Assembly (NCBI GenBank): GCA_009801085.1
Contig: VNWV01000009.1
Coordinates: forward strand, 982,501 to 1,046,500
Source of the DNA: Lasiodiplodia sp. COLG20
Taxonomy: Eukaryota; Ascomycota; Dothideomycetes; Botryosphaeriales; Botryosphaeriaceae
Direction: 5' to 3'
Length of the DNA stretch: 64,000 nucleotides
Both the position numbers and the translations under genes were made by a program. Within the stretch, counting starts at the first letter, position 1. Each line of letters opens with the position of its first letter. This document shows, piece after piece, positions 22,986 to 33,961 of the stretch. The notes below the pieces were generated by a model that worked only from the letters and a program-made list of their open reading frames with translations, had not been told where the DNA came from and ran no database searches.

Positions 22986-23937
22986 GTTGGTAGTGGTGGT
23001 GGCTGTGTAGTAGGATCGCGCGAAAAGCGGAAGGTCTGCAACGGGACGCTGGGACCAAAAACGCACGCCGATTGATTCTAGCTGATATGCGAGCTTCGGT
23101 GCTTCGGTGTATTCTTTTCGGCGGCACCTGCGCTGGAGATGCGCATCAAGAAGGCCCGGGCGCAGCCCCCATCCGCCCGCATCATTGTCAGTGTCGCAAG
23201 TTGACGGCACACGCGAGCGAGCGGGCTGCCTGACGGGCGGTTTCACCAGCCGCTTACTCTGCGGGTGCCCGCGCGCCCCCCCAGAGAAGACGCAACAGGT
23301 GTAATTTTCACACGGCCGCCCGCCCGCTGATCTTCGCCGCTCGCAGCACGCCCACCGGCTCCATCGCCGCAGCCCTTGTAGCCCCAAGGCCCAGCAGCCG
23401 CGCCGGCGAACGCCTCCGCTTTCCAACTACTTGACTACGCCGGCCCCCGCTCACGCGCTTTCTCTCTTCCTCCTCTCACCCACGGCGCGCATGCCGATCA
23501 CCCTGCCGCGAAACGCCCTCCACTGCGTCCGGCCTCGGCCTGGCTATTTTTTTCAGTCGCATTCCCGCGTCGCCACTGTCGCTGTCGCTTATCGCTCTCG
23601 CCAGCCTGCGCCCGCGACCAGCAATCAAAGCCGTCACCACCCGTGCTAGGCCTTTCGGATCCTGCCACTCCGCGCCACTGCCTACTGTCTGGCCTCTCGG
23701 TCGCCCAGTCCCCGCTTAACGTACTGGGGCCTTGATCCGATCGCCAACCGGTGATCTGCGCCGTACCACGACATTGTGACCGGCATCGTCCCTATTGTCA
23801 GCGCAAGGACCGACTCCTACCAACCCCTCGTTCGCACGCCTTACTATATGGTCGCGCGATACCTAGCAACTCCCCTATAGGGCCTTCTTGTCGCTACCTG
23901 ACGGCGCTTGCCCTATGTGTCGCGACCGTCGGTCACG
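22986..23937. promoter_or_regulatory. Divergent promoter region of cyclophilin H and the RING gene
   Basis: 952 bp, GC-rich, with a long pyrimidine block near 23455-23480 on the RING side. No coding frame is supported. Confidence 0.5.
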
Positions 23938-25293
23938 ATGAGTTCTCCGTCGACATCGTCCAGCGCCCCGGCCACCACCACCACCGCGAGCAACAATGGA
24001 AACAATGGCAACAGCGGAGGTGGCGGTCCAACCAACTCGCCCCTTCTCTTCTTTGTCGCCCTGGGCTTTGGTGTCGTGTTTACGAATCTCTGGTGAGCCA
24101 TCAGCACGGCCCGACGTCGGCCTTCTGCTGTGAGGTGAGGCTGATGCATTCATCATAGGATCATTGTTGGCGTGAAGTACTGCTTCCGCTACAACCAGCG
24201 AAGTCGACTCGCCCGACAAGCCGGCGGCGATGCCGAGATTGATCTCGCTGCCATGCAGCAGCCGCCCCGTCGTCGCAGGAGGGAAAAGAAATTGATGACG
24301 ATGGACGAGGTCAATGAGCGCTTCCCTTTGATGAAGTACAAGATGTGGCGCGCCTCTCGTGAGCGCGAAGGTCTGTCCACTGCCGGAGGGATATCCGCGG
24401 CACCCAGCCGCCCTGCGAGCGTCAAGAACGCCGAGGGCGCTGTTACCGCTGCTGGTGATAGTCGTGTTTCTGAGGACATGGAGAAAAGAATTTCCCAGCC
24501 ACCGGCCGATCAGCCAACGCCATCTTCCGCCGATGGGCCCGCTAAATCTAACGAACAGCAACCGGAAACCAATCAGCTGACTTCTGCCGAGAAGAACTTG
24601 GAGCTGGAGAAATGCAAAACTGTCGCAAGTACCGTGGAAGAACCCAACAAAGGCCAGGAATCTGTTCACGACGAGGACGACGATGAGGATGACGACCCTA
24701 TAAGGACCGCTACACCCCCGGAACTTCTGCAGAGTCCTGGCGATACTTGCGCAATTTGCCTTGAAGAGCTCGAAGACGACGACGATGTGCGCGGTCTGAA
24801 ATGCGGCCATGCATTCCACGCCGGATGTCTTGACCCGTGGCTGACCAGTCGTCGCGCATGCTGCCCGCTGTGCAAGGCTGATTACTACGTCCCCAAGCCC
24901 AAACCTGAGGGTGAACAAAATCCGGATTCCTCTGGTCGGCGGGCTCAAGGTATCCGGATGCCTCAGGCCCCTCAATCGGTGTGGATTGGGACTCGGGCTG
25001 CGCTGCCTGGTCGCGGCGGTCGCACTATGGTCTTTGCTCGTTCCAACGAAGAGGAGTCCCGTCGAAGTCGTCGGGCCCGTGAGGCAGACACTCATCAATC
25101 ACAGGAACGGCGTCAGCAGCAGAATCAACAGCAATCAACAGAGGACGGCACTGGAATTGGCGCGAGGATAAGGAATCTTCGCCCGGCGATGCCGACAATC
25201 CGCAACCCGTTCGCTCGCCGCCAGCAGAATGCCGGCAATGATGGCAACTCCACCGGACCATCACCGAGTCAACTGGAAGCTGGTACGAGATGA
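23938..25293 (+). CDS. Membrane-anchored RING-H2 ubiquitin ligase
   Basis: Exons 23938-24092 and 24159-25293; 429 aa. After a Ser/Thr/Asn/Gly-rich N-terminus there is one transmembrane segment at about residues 34-57 (LLFFVALGFGVVF, continued across the splice by WIIVGV). A conserved cytosolic motif follows (MDEVNERFPLMKYKMW), then an acidic linker. A RING-H2 domain lies at about residues 248-290, with C-x2-C in CAICLEELEDD, CGHAFHAGC and CPLC. It would transfer ubiquitin from an E2 to substrates at an internal membrane. The tail is Arg/Gln-rich. It lacks the PA domain of RNF13-type ligases; the substrate is unknown. Confidence 0.9.
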
Positions 25294-26407
25294 TGTAGCT
25301 GGCCACACTTTGTGCATATACGCGGTCCCTTGCAAAAGTTCCGGGCATCTTGCAGTTCAGCTGGTCCTTCATGGCATTATGCATGTCAATGTCTTGCTTC
25401 AAGAGCGCTTGACGTCGCATTCCTCCGGATTACTACTTCACGATATTCACGGCTCATCCTTTCTCTCTGTACTACTCACGAGCTGTTTTGAGGGCTTATC
25501 AGTCCCCACCCCGTTAGCGCGCTCTACTCCGATTTCGGCACAGCAGGCCTACAACGGTTGCATTTAGTTATGGTGTGGTTTGCTTTTCTTTTTTCTACGG
25601 ACTATCTACACTCGCATGGCCGGTTTCTCTCTTTAGTCATTGGCGAAGGTTATGGCTTTTATGGGTTCAATTTTCATCTTCTTTCGAGCGGGGTTCATGT
25701 TCTTCGCAACTAGATACCCACTTCAGCACACTCACCCCTCTGCAGCCCTGGCGAAGTGCAGGCAAACGGTAAATTGCCGTAGCGAGCACCAAATCTGCTC
25801 ACAGAAAATGAATTGAAGCAAGATTGCGCGTTGTGCAATCAACAGCCAAGGCTTTTCTTCAGTGCTGCGCAGGATTGAGGGTGCGAAGTACCGGAGAGCA
25901 TGAGGTGGTGATGGGACGGGAGGTACGGAGTGATGGGTTCAACATGAGGAAAAACGGTACCAGGGTTCGGGGCCAGCGTGGCAGCGAGTGGGTTAGGACT
26001 TTTGCTTTTGGGGGCTTTTCACTACGCTTCATGTACATTATAGATCGACGTGGAAAAGGGAGTAATGGGTTTGTCAATGCAGTGCCAAGTAACTTTTTTG
26101 TACGTATTTTCTCGGCGACTGCATTGGGAGGATCGTCAGGGGCGACGCGTAACAAACTTGACTCGTATCTGCGTTCGGAAAACGGTTGGTGGTGTTGAGG
26201 CGCAATTACAAGTCCAGAACAGGACTAGCGGGGATCGTCACGAACTTCTCCACGGCCCGGCTTTTTGGCCGCCGCCGTGACCTGACGTCTTCGGTGCGCG
26301 CGCGCGACGTGCACGAGCTGCGAAAGCGAGCACACCACCGAAACGTTCTTCCACCGCACGAAGCAAAGCGCGAACCTCACGCGCTACCCAATCGGCCGCC
26401 GCCCACC
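25294..26407. other. Intergenic: RING gene 3' flank and COQ6 promoter
   Basis: 1.1 kb. The first 500 bp is T-rich and UTR-like; nearer COQ6 the sequence becomes GC-rich. No gene or repeat is supported. Confidence 0.45.
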
Positions 26408-28019
26408 ATGCAGGCTCGCACGGCTTCCTGGGTCTGCAATTCCTGCCGCCAAACCTCCAGACTCTCGCTCCGTCTCGCCCGCAGACGAACGTATGCGACG
26501 GTAGGGACCAAGCCAGAGGTATACGATGTTGTATGTGTAGGTGGAGGTCCAGCAGGCCTGAGCCTACTCAACGCACTGCGTAGGACTTCAATGCTATCCG
26601 CAGCTTCTGCAATTGGGCACTCTAATCGCTGATGCTGTTTGCGCAGGTACGTCGCCGGTCACGTCACGTCTGAAGATCGCATTGATAGAGGGGCTGGATC
26701 TCGAGAAAGGAAAGCTGAGGGATGCTTCGCCGACACATTTTGCCAACCGCTGCAGTTCGCTGACGCCGGCGTCGGTGCAGAACTTGATAGGTATGCTACT
26801 GCAGGAGGTGTAGAGGTCTATACAATGGCTCATACCACGTGCAGAAATGGGAGCATGGCCCCACATTGATCAATCCCGCGTCCAGCCATACCAGGAAATG
26901 CAAGTATGGGATGGAGTCAGCGATGCACGCATCTCGTTCGACTGGGCGGAAGTTAGCCGCCAGCCCGACCAGCCCACGACCATTGCCTACATGATTGAAA
27001 ACGCCAACCTCACGACCGGTCTACTCAAGCGTCTGACAGAGCTAGGCGGCGTCACTACCTTTTCACCTACGCGTGTCGAATCCATTCAATTGGGCACGGA
27101 CTCTCCTGACGGCCTGGACCTAAGCTCCTGGCCCGTCGTGACCCTCAGCGACGGCCGCACCCTCGCAGCCCGCCTCCTTGTTGGCGCCGATGGTGCCAAC
27201 AGCCCCGTTCGCGCATTCGCCGGCATCCAAAGCCGTGGCTGGGACTACGGACGCCACGGCGTAGTTGCAACATTGACCCTGGAGGGTCCTGGTTGGGGTG
27301 GTCTGGAGCACAAAATCGCATACCAACGCTTCCTCCCGACCGGCCCTATCGCTATGCTCCCTCTACCCGGCAACATGGCCTCGCTCGTCTGGTCCACCGT
27401 TCCCGAGCGCGCCGCGCTCCTACGCTCTCTCTCCCCTGCTGACTTCACCGCTATGGTCAATGCGGCCTTCCGCTTGGCGCCCGCCGACCTCGACTACCTG
27501 CACGCCATTCCTGCCAGCCAAGCCGACGAGGTGGCTTGGCGCCTACCACATGCTACCCACTACAGCAGCAGTGGTCCCACTGCGCTTCCGATGACAGTGA
27601 CGGCAGTGCAGGACAAGAGCGTCGCTGGCTTTCCGCTCAAGCTGCGCCATGCCGACACGTACATCGGCGAGCGCGTCGCCCTCGTTGGCGATGCCGCGCA
27701 CACCATCCATCCGCTTGCAGGACAGGGCCTCAATCAGGGCCAGGGTGATGCTGCCAGCCTGGCCCGTGCCGTTGCTCAAGCCGCACAGGCGGGCATGGAC
27801 ATTGGCACCCAGCTCGCCCTCGAGCCGTACGTCGCAGAGCGCTACCAGGCCAATAATGCGCTCCTGGGCGTTTGCGATAAGCTACATAAGCTGTATAGCG
27901 TCGGCACAGGCCCGGTTGTGGGGTTGAGGAGTCTGGGCCTTAGGGCAGTGGATAAATTGGGGCCTATTAAGGGGCTGTTTATGAGGGCGGCGGCAGGGAA
28001 TGGAAAAGTGGTGTCTTGA
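26408..28019 (+). CDS. coq6: Ubiquinone biosynthesis monooxygenase COQ6
   Basis: Exons 26408-26579, 26647-26790 and 26845-28019; 496 aa. The start has a good context (CCCACCATGC). An Arg/Ser-rich N-terminus of about 30 residues looks like a mitochondrial presequence. FAD-binding features of class A flavoprotein hydroxylases follow: GGGPAGLSLLNAL at about residues 45-57, LLVGADGANSPVR, and VALVGDAAHTIHPLAGQGLN. The family block GAWPHIDQSRVQPYQEMQVWD is specific to Coq6. The enzyme hydroxylates the C5 position of the coenzyme Q ring on the matrix side of the inner membrane, with electrons from ferredoxin. No missing motifs. Confidence 0.95.
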
Positions 28020-28573
28020 GAAGCTGCCTGGTCAAAGTCCAAGAGGCTAAAGTCAGGGGTAGATACGATGTCCGTGTCGTATCTACTTTGTATCAATAGG
28101 TGTTTTATGTGGACTGAACGATAAATTAGAGTTATTAGTGATGAGAGCCTACATATGGTTAGCCTATGAGCGGGCTGTAGAAACGTGCTATCACTCCAGT
28201 CTTGATATGAGGCAGTTCCAACACTTCGTAACGGTATGCATGCTAAAACGTTGTCCATACAGCTAGCAGCTTCGTCTATTGCGGACTTGATATTCTTCTC
28301 TTCTTAGACATATAAAGTGCTTTTTCTGCCTGCCTCGTCTTTGTGCTCTACTATATTTTGCCCCCAACCATGTTTTCACTTCTTCATTCGTAAACCCGTC
28401 ACACTAGTTTTCCTATCCCCTTGCCATATTCCAGCAAATACGCCCGTATCTCTTACGCCTTGCTCGATGCTTGACTTCACGTTGCCCCCTGACATATAAA
28501 GCCTGAAGCCACGACTGCCTTTTACAACGCTCATTGGTGTTGCTTGACAAACACAAAATGCTTCGCTCACCCT
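28020..28573. other. Intergenic: convergent 3' flanks of COQ6 and HisRS
   Basis: 554 bp, AT-richer, no coding frame supported; consistent with two 3' UTRs. Confidence 0.5.
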
Positions 28574-30315
28574 TTAGTGAACGCTGGCCGCACCCACCTT
28601 CTCCGCGATATCATTTGCAGCGTTGAAGTCGTCCACTCTCTTCTTCACCTCCGCGACCATGTTACTCTTCTCGATGAGCACGCCGTCCTTCTCGGGGTGG
28701 CCGTCCGGCAAGCCCATTTGCTTGATCTTGACCTTGCCATCCTTGAGTTCATCCTCGCCAAGGATGATGGCGAAGGGCACGCCGCCGGTTTCAGCCTGCT
28801 TGAACTGCTGGGGAAGCTTGGGCTTAACCTTCCAGCTGAATTCGGCCTTGATGCCGGCCTCCCACAGAGTGCGGGCGACCTCCATGCGTTCGGGCAGCAG
28901 GCCGGTGAAGCCCTTGCCGCCGAAGGCCATGACGAAGACATCGATCTCGTTGAGGCGCACCGCGGCAGCCGTCTTCTCCGCCTCCATGCGCGCCTTCGTG
29001 ATGCTAAAGATGCGCTCGACGCCAAAGGAGATGCCGACACAAGGGATCTGGCTCTTGCCACTGAACATGCCCACCAGCTCGTCGTAGCGGCCGCCCGCGG
29101 CGACGGAACCGACGCCGACGGACGGGTCGTCAGACCGGTCGTCGTCGGCACCAGCCTTCTTCTTCTTGCTCGACTTTTGTGCGCCCTGCGCTGCGTCGGG
29201 CGCCGAGGCGGGCGCGGAGCCCTCGGTGATGACTTCGTAGATGACGCCGGTGTAGTAGTCGAGGCCGCAGGCCAGTGACATGTCGAAGGAGATTTTGTCC
29301 ATGACGTTGAAGATGTTGAGGTAGTTAAAGAGGAGGGCCATGTCTTCCAGGCCCTACTTGGCCGACTCGTTAGCCGTGAGCGTCTCGTTGGCCTGCAGCT
29401 TTGCCAGCAAGTCCTCGCCACCCTTCAGGTTCACGAATTCGCCAATCTTGTCGGCGACGGCAGGGTCGAGACCCTTGTCCTCGGTCATTTCCCTACGCAC
29501 TTCGGTCCAGGGTTGCTAATTCGGCATGCGTTAGAAGGTTTTGGAAGCGTTTCCACTCAGTTCTGACCCACCTTGTCCAGCTTGTCAACGGCACTCGAGA
29601 TTGTACGGATCTTGTCGGTGGGGACACCGCAGACGGCGAAGATGCCGTCGAGGATCTTGCGGTGGTTGATCTTAATGGTGTAGCGGCCGTTCCAGCCCAG
29701 AGCGTCGAAAATCTCGGTGGTGATGCGCAGGATTTCGGCGTCGGGGAGCATGGGGTCGTAGGTGCCGGCGATGTCGAAGTCGCACTGGTAGAATTCACGC
29801 ATGCGGCCCTTGGTCATGGCGGGCTGGTCGCGGCGGTAGACCTTGGCGATGTGGTAGCGCTTGATGTTCTGCACGCTCGAGTTCATGGCCAGCCAGCGGG
29901 CGAAGGGGACGGTCAGGTCGTAGCGCAGGGAGCACAGCTCGCCGCCCTGGTCGGCCAGGTCGTAGATGAGCTTGCTGTCCTCGCCATACTTGCCGGCCAG
30001 GATCTCCTTCAGCTCGAAGACGGGCGTGTCAATGGTGACGGCGCCGTGGCGCTTGAAGACGTCGGTGATGGTGCCGAAGATCTTGTCGCGGATGACCATG
30101 TCCTTGCCCTCCCAGTCCTTGGTGCCCTTGGGGACCTTCAGCTGGAAGCCGCCGCCCTTCTTCTCTTCCTTGTCTTTGGCCATGGTGTCGTCGCGGCGCG
30201 GGGTGCAGGAAAATTGGCGGGGGAAAGTGGTGCGCAGCAGGAGTGGGCGGACGGTGGCAGGTTTGGGGCGGAGTGACGGCGCAGAGGTCGCGAGGAGGCG
30301 GCAGAATCTAGACAT
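28574..30315 (-). CDS. hts1: Histidyl-tRNA synthetase, dual start, interrupted by an in-frame TAG
   Basis: Exons 30315-29572 and 29515-28574, 561 codons. Class II synthetase features: [10 protein letters not shown] (motif 2), the histidine-specific [21 protein letters not shown] (motif 3) and a C-terminal anticodon-binding domain. ATG 30315 gives an Arg/Ser/Leu-rich mitochondrial presequence, and in-frame ATG 30181-30183 ([11 protein letters not shown]) gives a cytosolic form, as for yeast HTS1. Codon 302 (29354-29356 on the plus strand) is TAG within the segment reading ESAK-stop-GLEDM, where homologues carry Gln. A CAG-to-TAG change explains it. No splice pair removes the stop without deleting the conserved core. 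It could be an error, a true nonsense allele, or a readthrough site. The rest of the frame is intact. Confidence 0.92.
29354..29356 (-). other. In-frame TAG stop codon within HisRS
   Basis: The minus-strand codon is TAG between AAG (Lys) and GGC (Gly). It is a single C-to-T difference from the expected CAG. Truncation here would remove the histidine-binding motif, motif 3 and the anticodon-binding domain. Confidence 0.9.
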
Positions 30316-30516
30316 GCACGGGCGGAGGGGCAGGGTCGGGTTCAGAGGCGGGGAATTTTTGACTCACTATCAAAAAGGCATGACGGCACTGCCGACCTCT
30401 CTCTTGGCGCCTGCACGGGCCCTGGCGGTAGAGGCGCACGCGTCCAAGCTCCAGGCTCACCACCACCGCTACAAACAACCGCCAGTTCTTCCCTCGGTCC
30501 ATGTGGTTCGGCCATC
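30316..30516. promoter_or_regulatory. Compact bidirectional promoter of HisRS and VPS33
   Basis: Only 201 bp separate the two divergent start codons, the tightest head-to-head pair here, so the promoters and leaders must overlap. No TATA box is visible. Confidence 0.65.
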
Positions 30517-32972
30517 ATGGCCCCGCAGGCTGCCATCCACGCCGCTGACATCGCTGATGCCGCCCGCAGGAGCTTGCTGCTGCTGCTTGAAGGCGTAAGT
30601 AAGACTCCCTAACACGCGCATCTCGGCAGCGCACGTGCTGATAGTGCTTGTTGTGACAGATTCGCGGCAAGAAGAACCTCGTCTTCGAGAAGGCCTTGTC
30701 CGGCCCGCTCAATTTACTTCTTAAGTTCTCAACTCTGCAGGAGTACGGCGTGGACAAGCCTTTCTTCCTAGAGAACGGCAACGTCGACTCGTCCCAGCGC
30801 AATGTTGTCTTCATCGCCCGAGGGGACAAGGCCAAGACCGCTCTCGCCATAGCCGGTACGTGTGTGTGGACCTGTGAGCAGTAAGAATGCTTCTCCGTTT
30901 TTTTTTTTTCATGTTTCTTTTTTTCCTTGGGAACAAAAGAGGTTATGACGAGGGACTCTACCCGTCATAATCAGTCGTTTCCCTAAATTGACAATGCACA
31001 TTACTTCCGTGCCTTCAGGCCGGGGACCAATTCGCCAGGCAGACGCGTGTATATGTCTGCCTGGTTAGTGTCGTACTACAAGCATATCTACGCTCTCGTC
31101 TGGTGCTTTCACGAGCGGATGGTACGATTTCTGATGCTAACATATCCGTCATAGAACAAATCAAGAAGCTCCGACATAATGGCATGGTAGAGCATGAGTT
31201 CTCCGTGTTCTGGGTGCCCCGGAGGACTCTTGTATCCGACCAGATTCTGGAGGAAGCGGGTGTACTGGGCGAGGTCAGCGTGGCAGAATGGCCGCTGAAT
31301 TTTGTGCCTTTGTCCGATGACCTGCTTTCTTTGGAGCTGGAAGACTCGATAACAGATCTTTACGTGGTAAGCATGCACGTCGCGCTTCTCAAAGGTCTTG
31401 TCTGACAGTGCAGCACAGCGCAAGGATCCCACGCCCACATTTCTGGCAGCAAGAGCTCTCATGCAATTGCAACAGCAGCATGGTCTCTTCCCACGTATAG
31501 TGGGCAAGGGTGATAATGCTCGCCGCTTGGCCGACTTGCTCATCCGTATGCGCACCGAAGTCGTGGCTGGCTCGGGCTCAACAACAGACTCACCGTTAGG
31601 ATTGACACCTAGTAATGTTCTGGACAACTTGATCATCATTGATCGAGAAGTCGACTATCCTACGGCCCTCATGACTCAACTGACCTACGAGGGTCTCCTG
31701 GATGAAGAGTTCAACATCCAATCCAATCAAATCGAGGTTGACTCATCCGTCGTTGGAACTGCAGGCGCAGGCACGTCGCAAGGCGGAGCCTCGTCTTCCG
31801 CTGCTCCCTTGAGGCGCAAGATTGCGCTTGAACCCTCAGATACCCTGTACGGAACTCTCCGAGATAGTAATTTCGCGACCGTTGGTCCACTGCTCAACAA
31901 GGTAGCGCGGCGCCTTCAGTCATCATACGAGAACCGCAACATCCAGCAGAAGTCGACTGCTGAGCTCCGAGACTTTGTCCAAAAGCTTCCCGGCTTCCAG
32001 CAAGAACAAGCCTCTCTCAAACTTCACACCAACCTCGCCGAAGAGATCATCAAGCACACTCGCTCAGACATCTTCTCGCGCATACTCGAAGTTCAGCAGA
32101 ATCTGGCAGCCGGCGCAGACCCTAGCAGTCAACACGATAACATCGAGGAGCTGATTGCCCGCGGAGTGAAGATCGAAACCATCCTACGCCTGCTCTGCCT
32201 CGAAAGCTCCCTGCACGGCGGCATCAGACCGCGCGATCTCGAGAATTTCAAGCGCGCCGTCCTCCATGGCTACGGCCACCAACACCTCCTGACCCTCACC
32301 TCCTTGGAGAAAGCAGGCCTGCTCGTGCCCCGCAGCGGCGGTCTCGGCGTTGGCGCGAACTTGGGCGGCGTCGGCGGCGTTGCCGCTAGGGCGAATGCAG
32401 TGACGAACTACAACTCGGTGCGGCGGTCGCTGTCGCTGATCGTCGACGAGGTCAACGAGTCCGAACCGGACGACGTCGCCTATGTCTTCTCCGGCTACGC
32501 GCCGTTGTCGGTGCGACTCGTGCAGTGCGTGCTGCAGAAAGACTACATCAATGCCCTGGCCTCGGCTCGCCCCGCGGCTGCTGGCGCCAACGCAGCGCAG
32601 GCGGCTAACCAGCAGCAACAGCATCTGTCAGGCGCCCTCGCCAATGCCCAGGGCTGGCGCCCCTTCGAGGACACGCTCCGGTACATCCGTGGCGCCACTG
32701 TCGACGAGGTGCAGGCTGGCGAGGAGAAGGCCGTCAGAGCGAGGCAGCTGCTCAATGGAAGTGGCGGCAATGCCGGCGAGGGCAAGACGGTCGTCGTTTT
32801 CTTCTTGGGCGGCGTGACGAGGGCGGAGGCTTCGGCTCTACGGTTCGTGGCCAAGTGCTTAGCTGAGGAGGGAAGAGGCAGGAGGCTGGTTGTGGCTACG
32901 ACGAGCGTCATCAACGGCGATAAGGTTGTCGGTAGCGCAGTGGAGAAGGGCTCGTTGGGTGGACCTGCTTGA
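30517..32972 (+). CDS. vps33: Sec1/Munc18 family protein VPS33
   Basis: Exons 30517-30594, 30660-30855, 31155-31366 and 31419-32972; 679 aa. Diagnostic blocks are VFEKALSGPLNLLLKFSTL, FFLENGNVDSSQRNVVFIAR, HEFSVFWVPRRTLVSDQILE, NLIIIDREVDYPTALMTQLT, and a C-terminal VVFFLGGVTRAEASALRF. Vps33 is the SM-protein subunit of the HOPS and CORVET tethering complexes and templates SNARE assembly at endosomes and the vacuole. Intron 2 is 299 nt, about five times the local norm; its acceptor at 31153-31154 follows a perfect CTAAC branch site and restores AIAEQIKKLRHNG. An Ala/Gln-rich insertion (about residues 545-565) is a variable loop. Confidence 0.95.
31035..31064. repeat. 10-bp perfect hairpin inside VPS33 intron 2
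   Basis: CCAGGCAGAC at 31035-31044 is the exact reverse complement of GTCTGCCTGG at 31055-31064, with a 10-nt loop. It lies in the unusually long second intron, about 90 nt before the acceptor. Confidence 0.85.
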
Positions 32973-33961
32973 AAAAGCGAGCAGTGGTGACAAGTTTTGC
33001 TTGAAGAGTGGGTATGTGAAAATAAGAATGATCGTTGCCATGCTTTCACGGTGTTCGTATATTGCTAGACCTACGAAGGACTCTCTCGCTTTCCCTGGGT
33101 GAGTAGTTAAAGCAAAGAGTGAAGCAAACAAGCATCCATCCGCTCGTAGACTTAGATTAAGATGGACGCAGTAATTGTTCACTCACCGTGCGACCTGCAA
33201 GATGTGCTTTCTCACTAATGGCCCTTGTGGTGTATGGATCAGCACATAATTCTCTATAAACGTCCATTAATGCCGCCCGATGCTCATGGCACCACATTCA
33301 CACTGATCGCAGAAACCACAACCTGGCCAGCAAGGACTCTATTATGAAGTAATGAAAGTATACTGTCTTTCATCAACCCATCCTCCTTCCATCTAATCAG
33401 CTCTCCAATGCTCTTTCCTTCACCCCCTTGAGCACTTGCTGATATATCGTACCCAGTCACACCCAGCGTAGACCAAGTGCTCAATAAACAATAAACATAA
33501 GGCTACACAGCACAACTCATAGCGCTGCTGTGTTGAACGTAGGCGCTTCATTCCACTTCACCACTACATGGTGAAGAGGGTTGGCCCTCCGCCGCTGAAG
33601 GCATCATGCTGTGGGTGGAAGCGAGTGACGAAATGAAGCAATGCTTGATGCATGTCAAACAGTTACTCAAAGATAATTCAAATAGGTGATGTGTAGCTGG
33701 TAGGGCCGTTTCCGCCGTCTCTTCGTCAATTAAAATGGCTCTATCCAAATCTTTTAATGTTTAACTCCAAGAAGGTAAGTATCGTTGGTCTATTGAGGTA
33801 GTAAGACAGGTGGGTCGTGGGTAAATTGTCAAGAAGCTCGAGCCGGTGGTTGAGTAGCGGATGCACGAGCGATCGTCTCTCGCCGGAACCAGAAGCCGGA
33901 AGCATGCGCAGGAGCGGCTCGTTGTTTGTACAGTTGCGCGTGCTTGGACGAGTCTGCAATT
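32973..33961. other. Intergenic: convergent 3' flanks of VPS33 and EPT1
   Basis: 989 bp, AT-rich, no coding frame of note. A small inverted repeat (8-bp arms near 33505 and 33526) could form a weak stem in a 3' UTR. Confidence 0.45.

Noticed and set aside
26408..28019. FAD monooxygenase as part of a secondary-metabolite cluster
   Set aside because: Sequence is Coq6-specific and neighbours are housekeeping genes.
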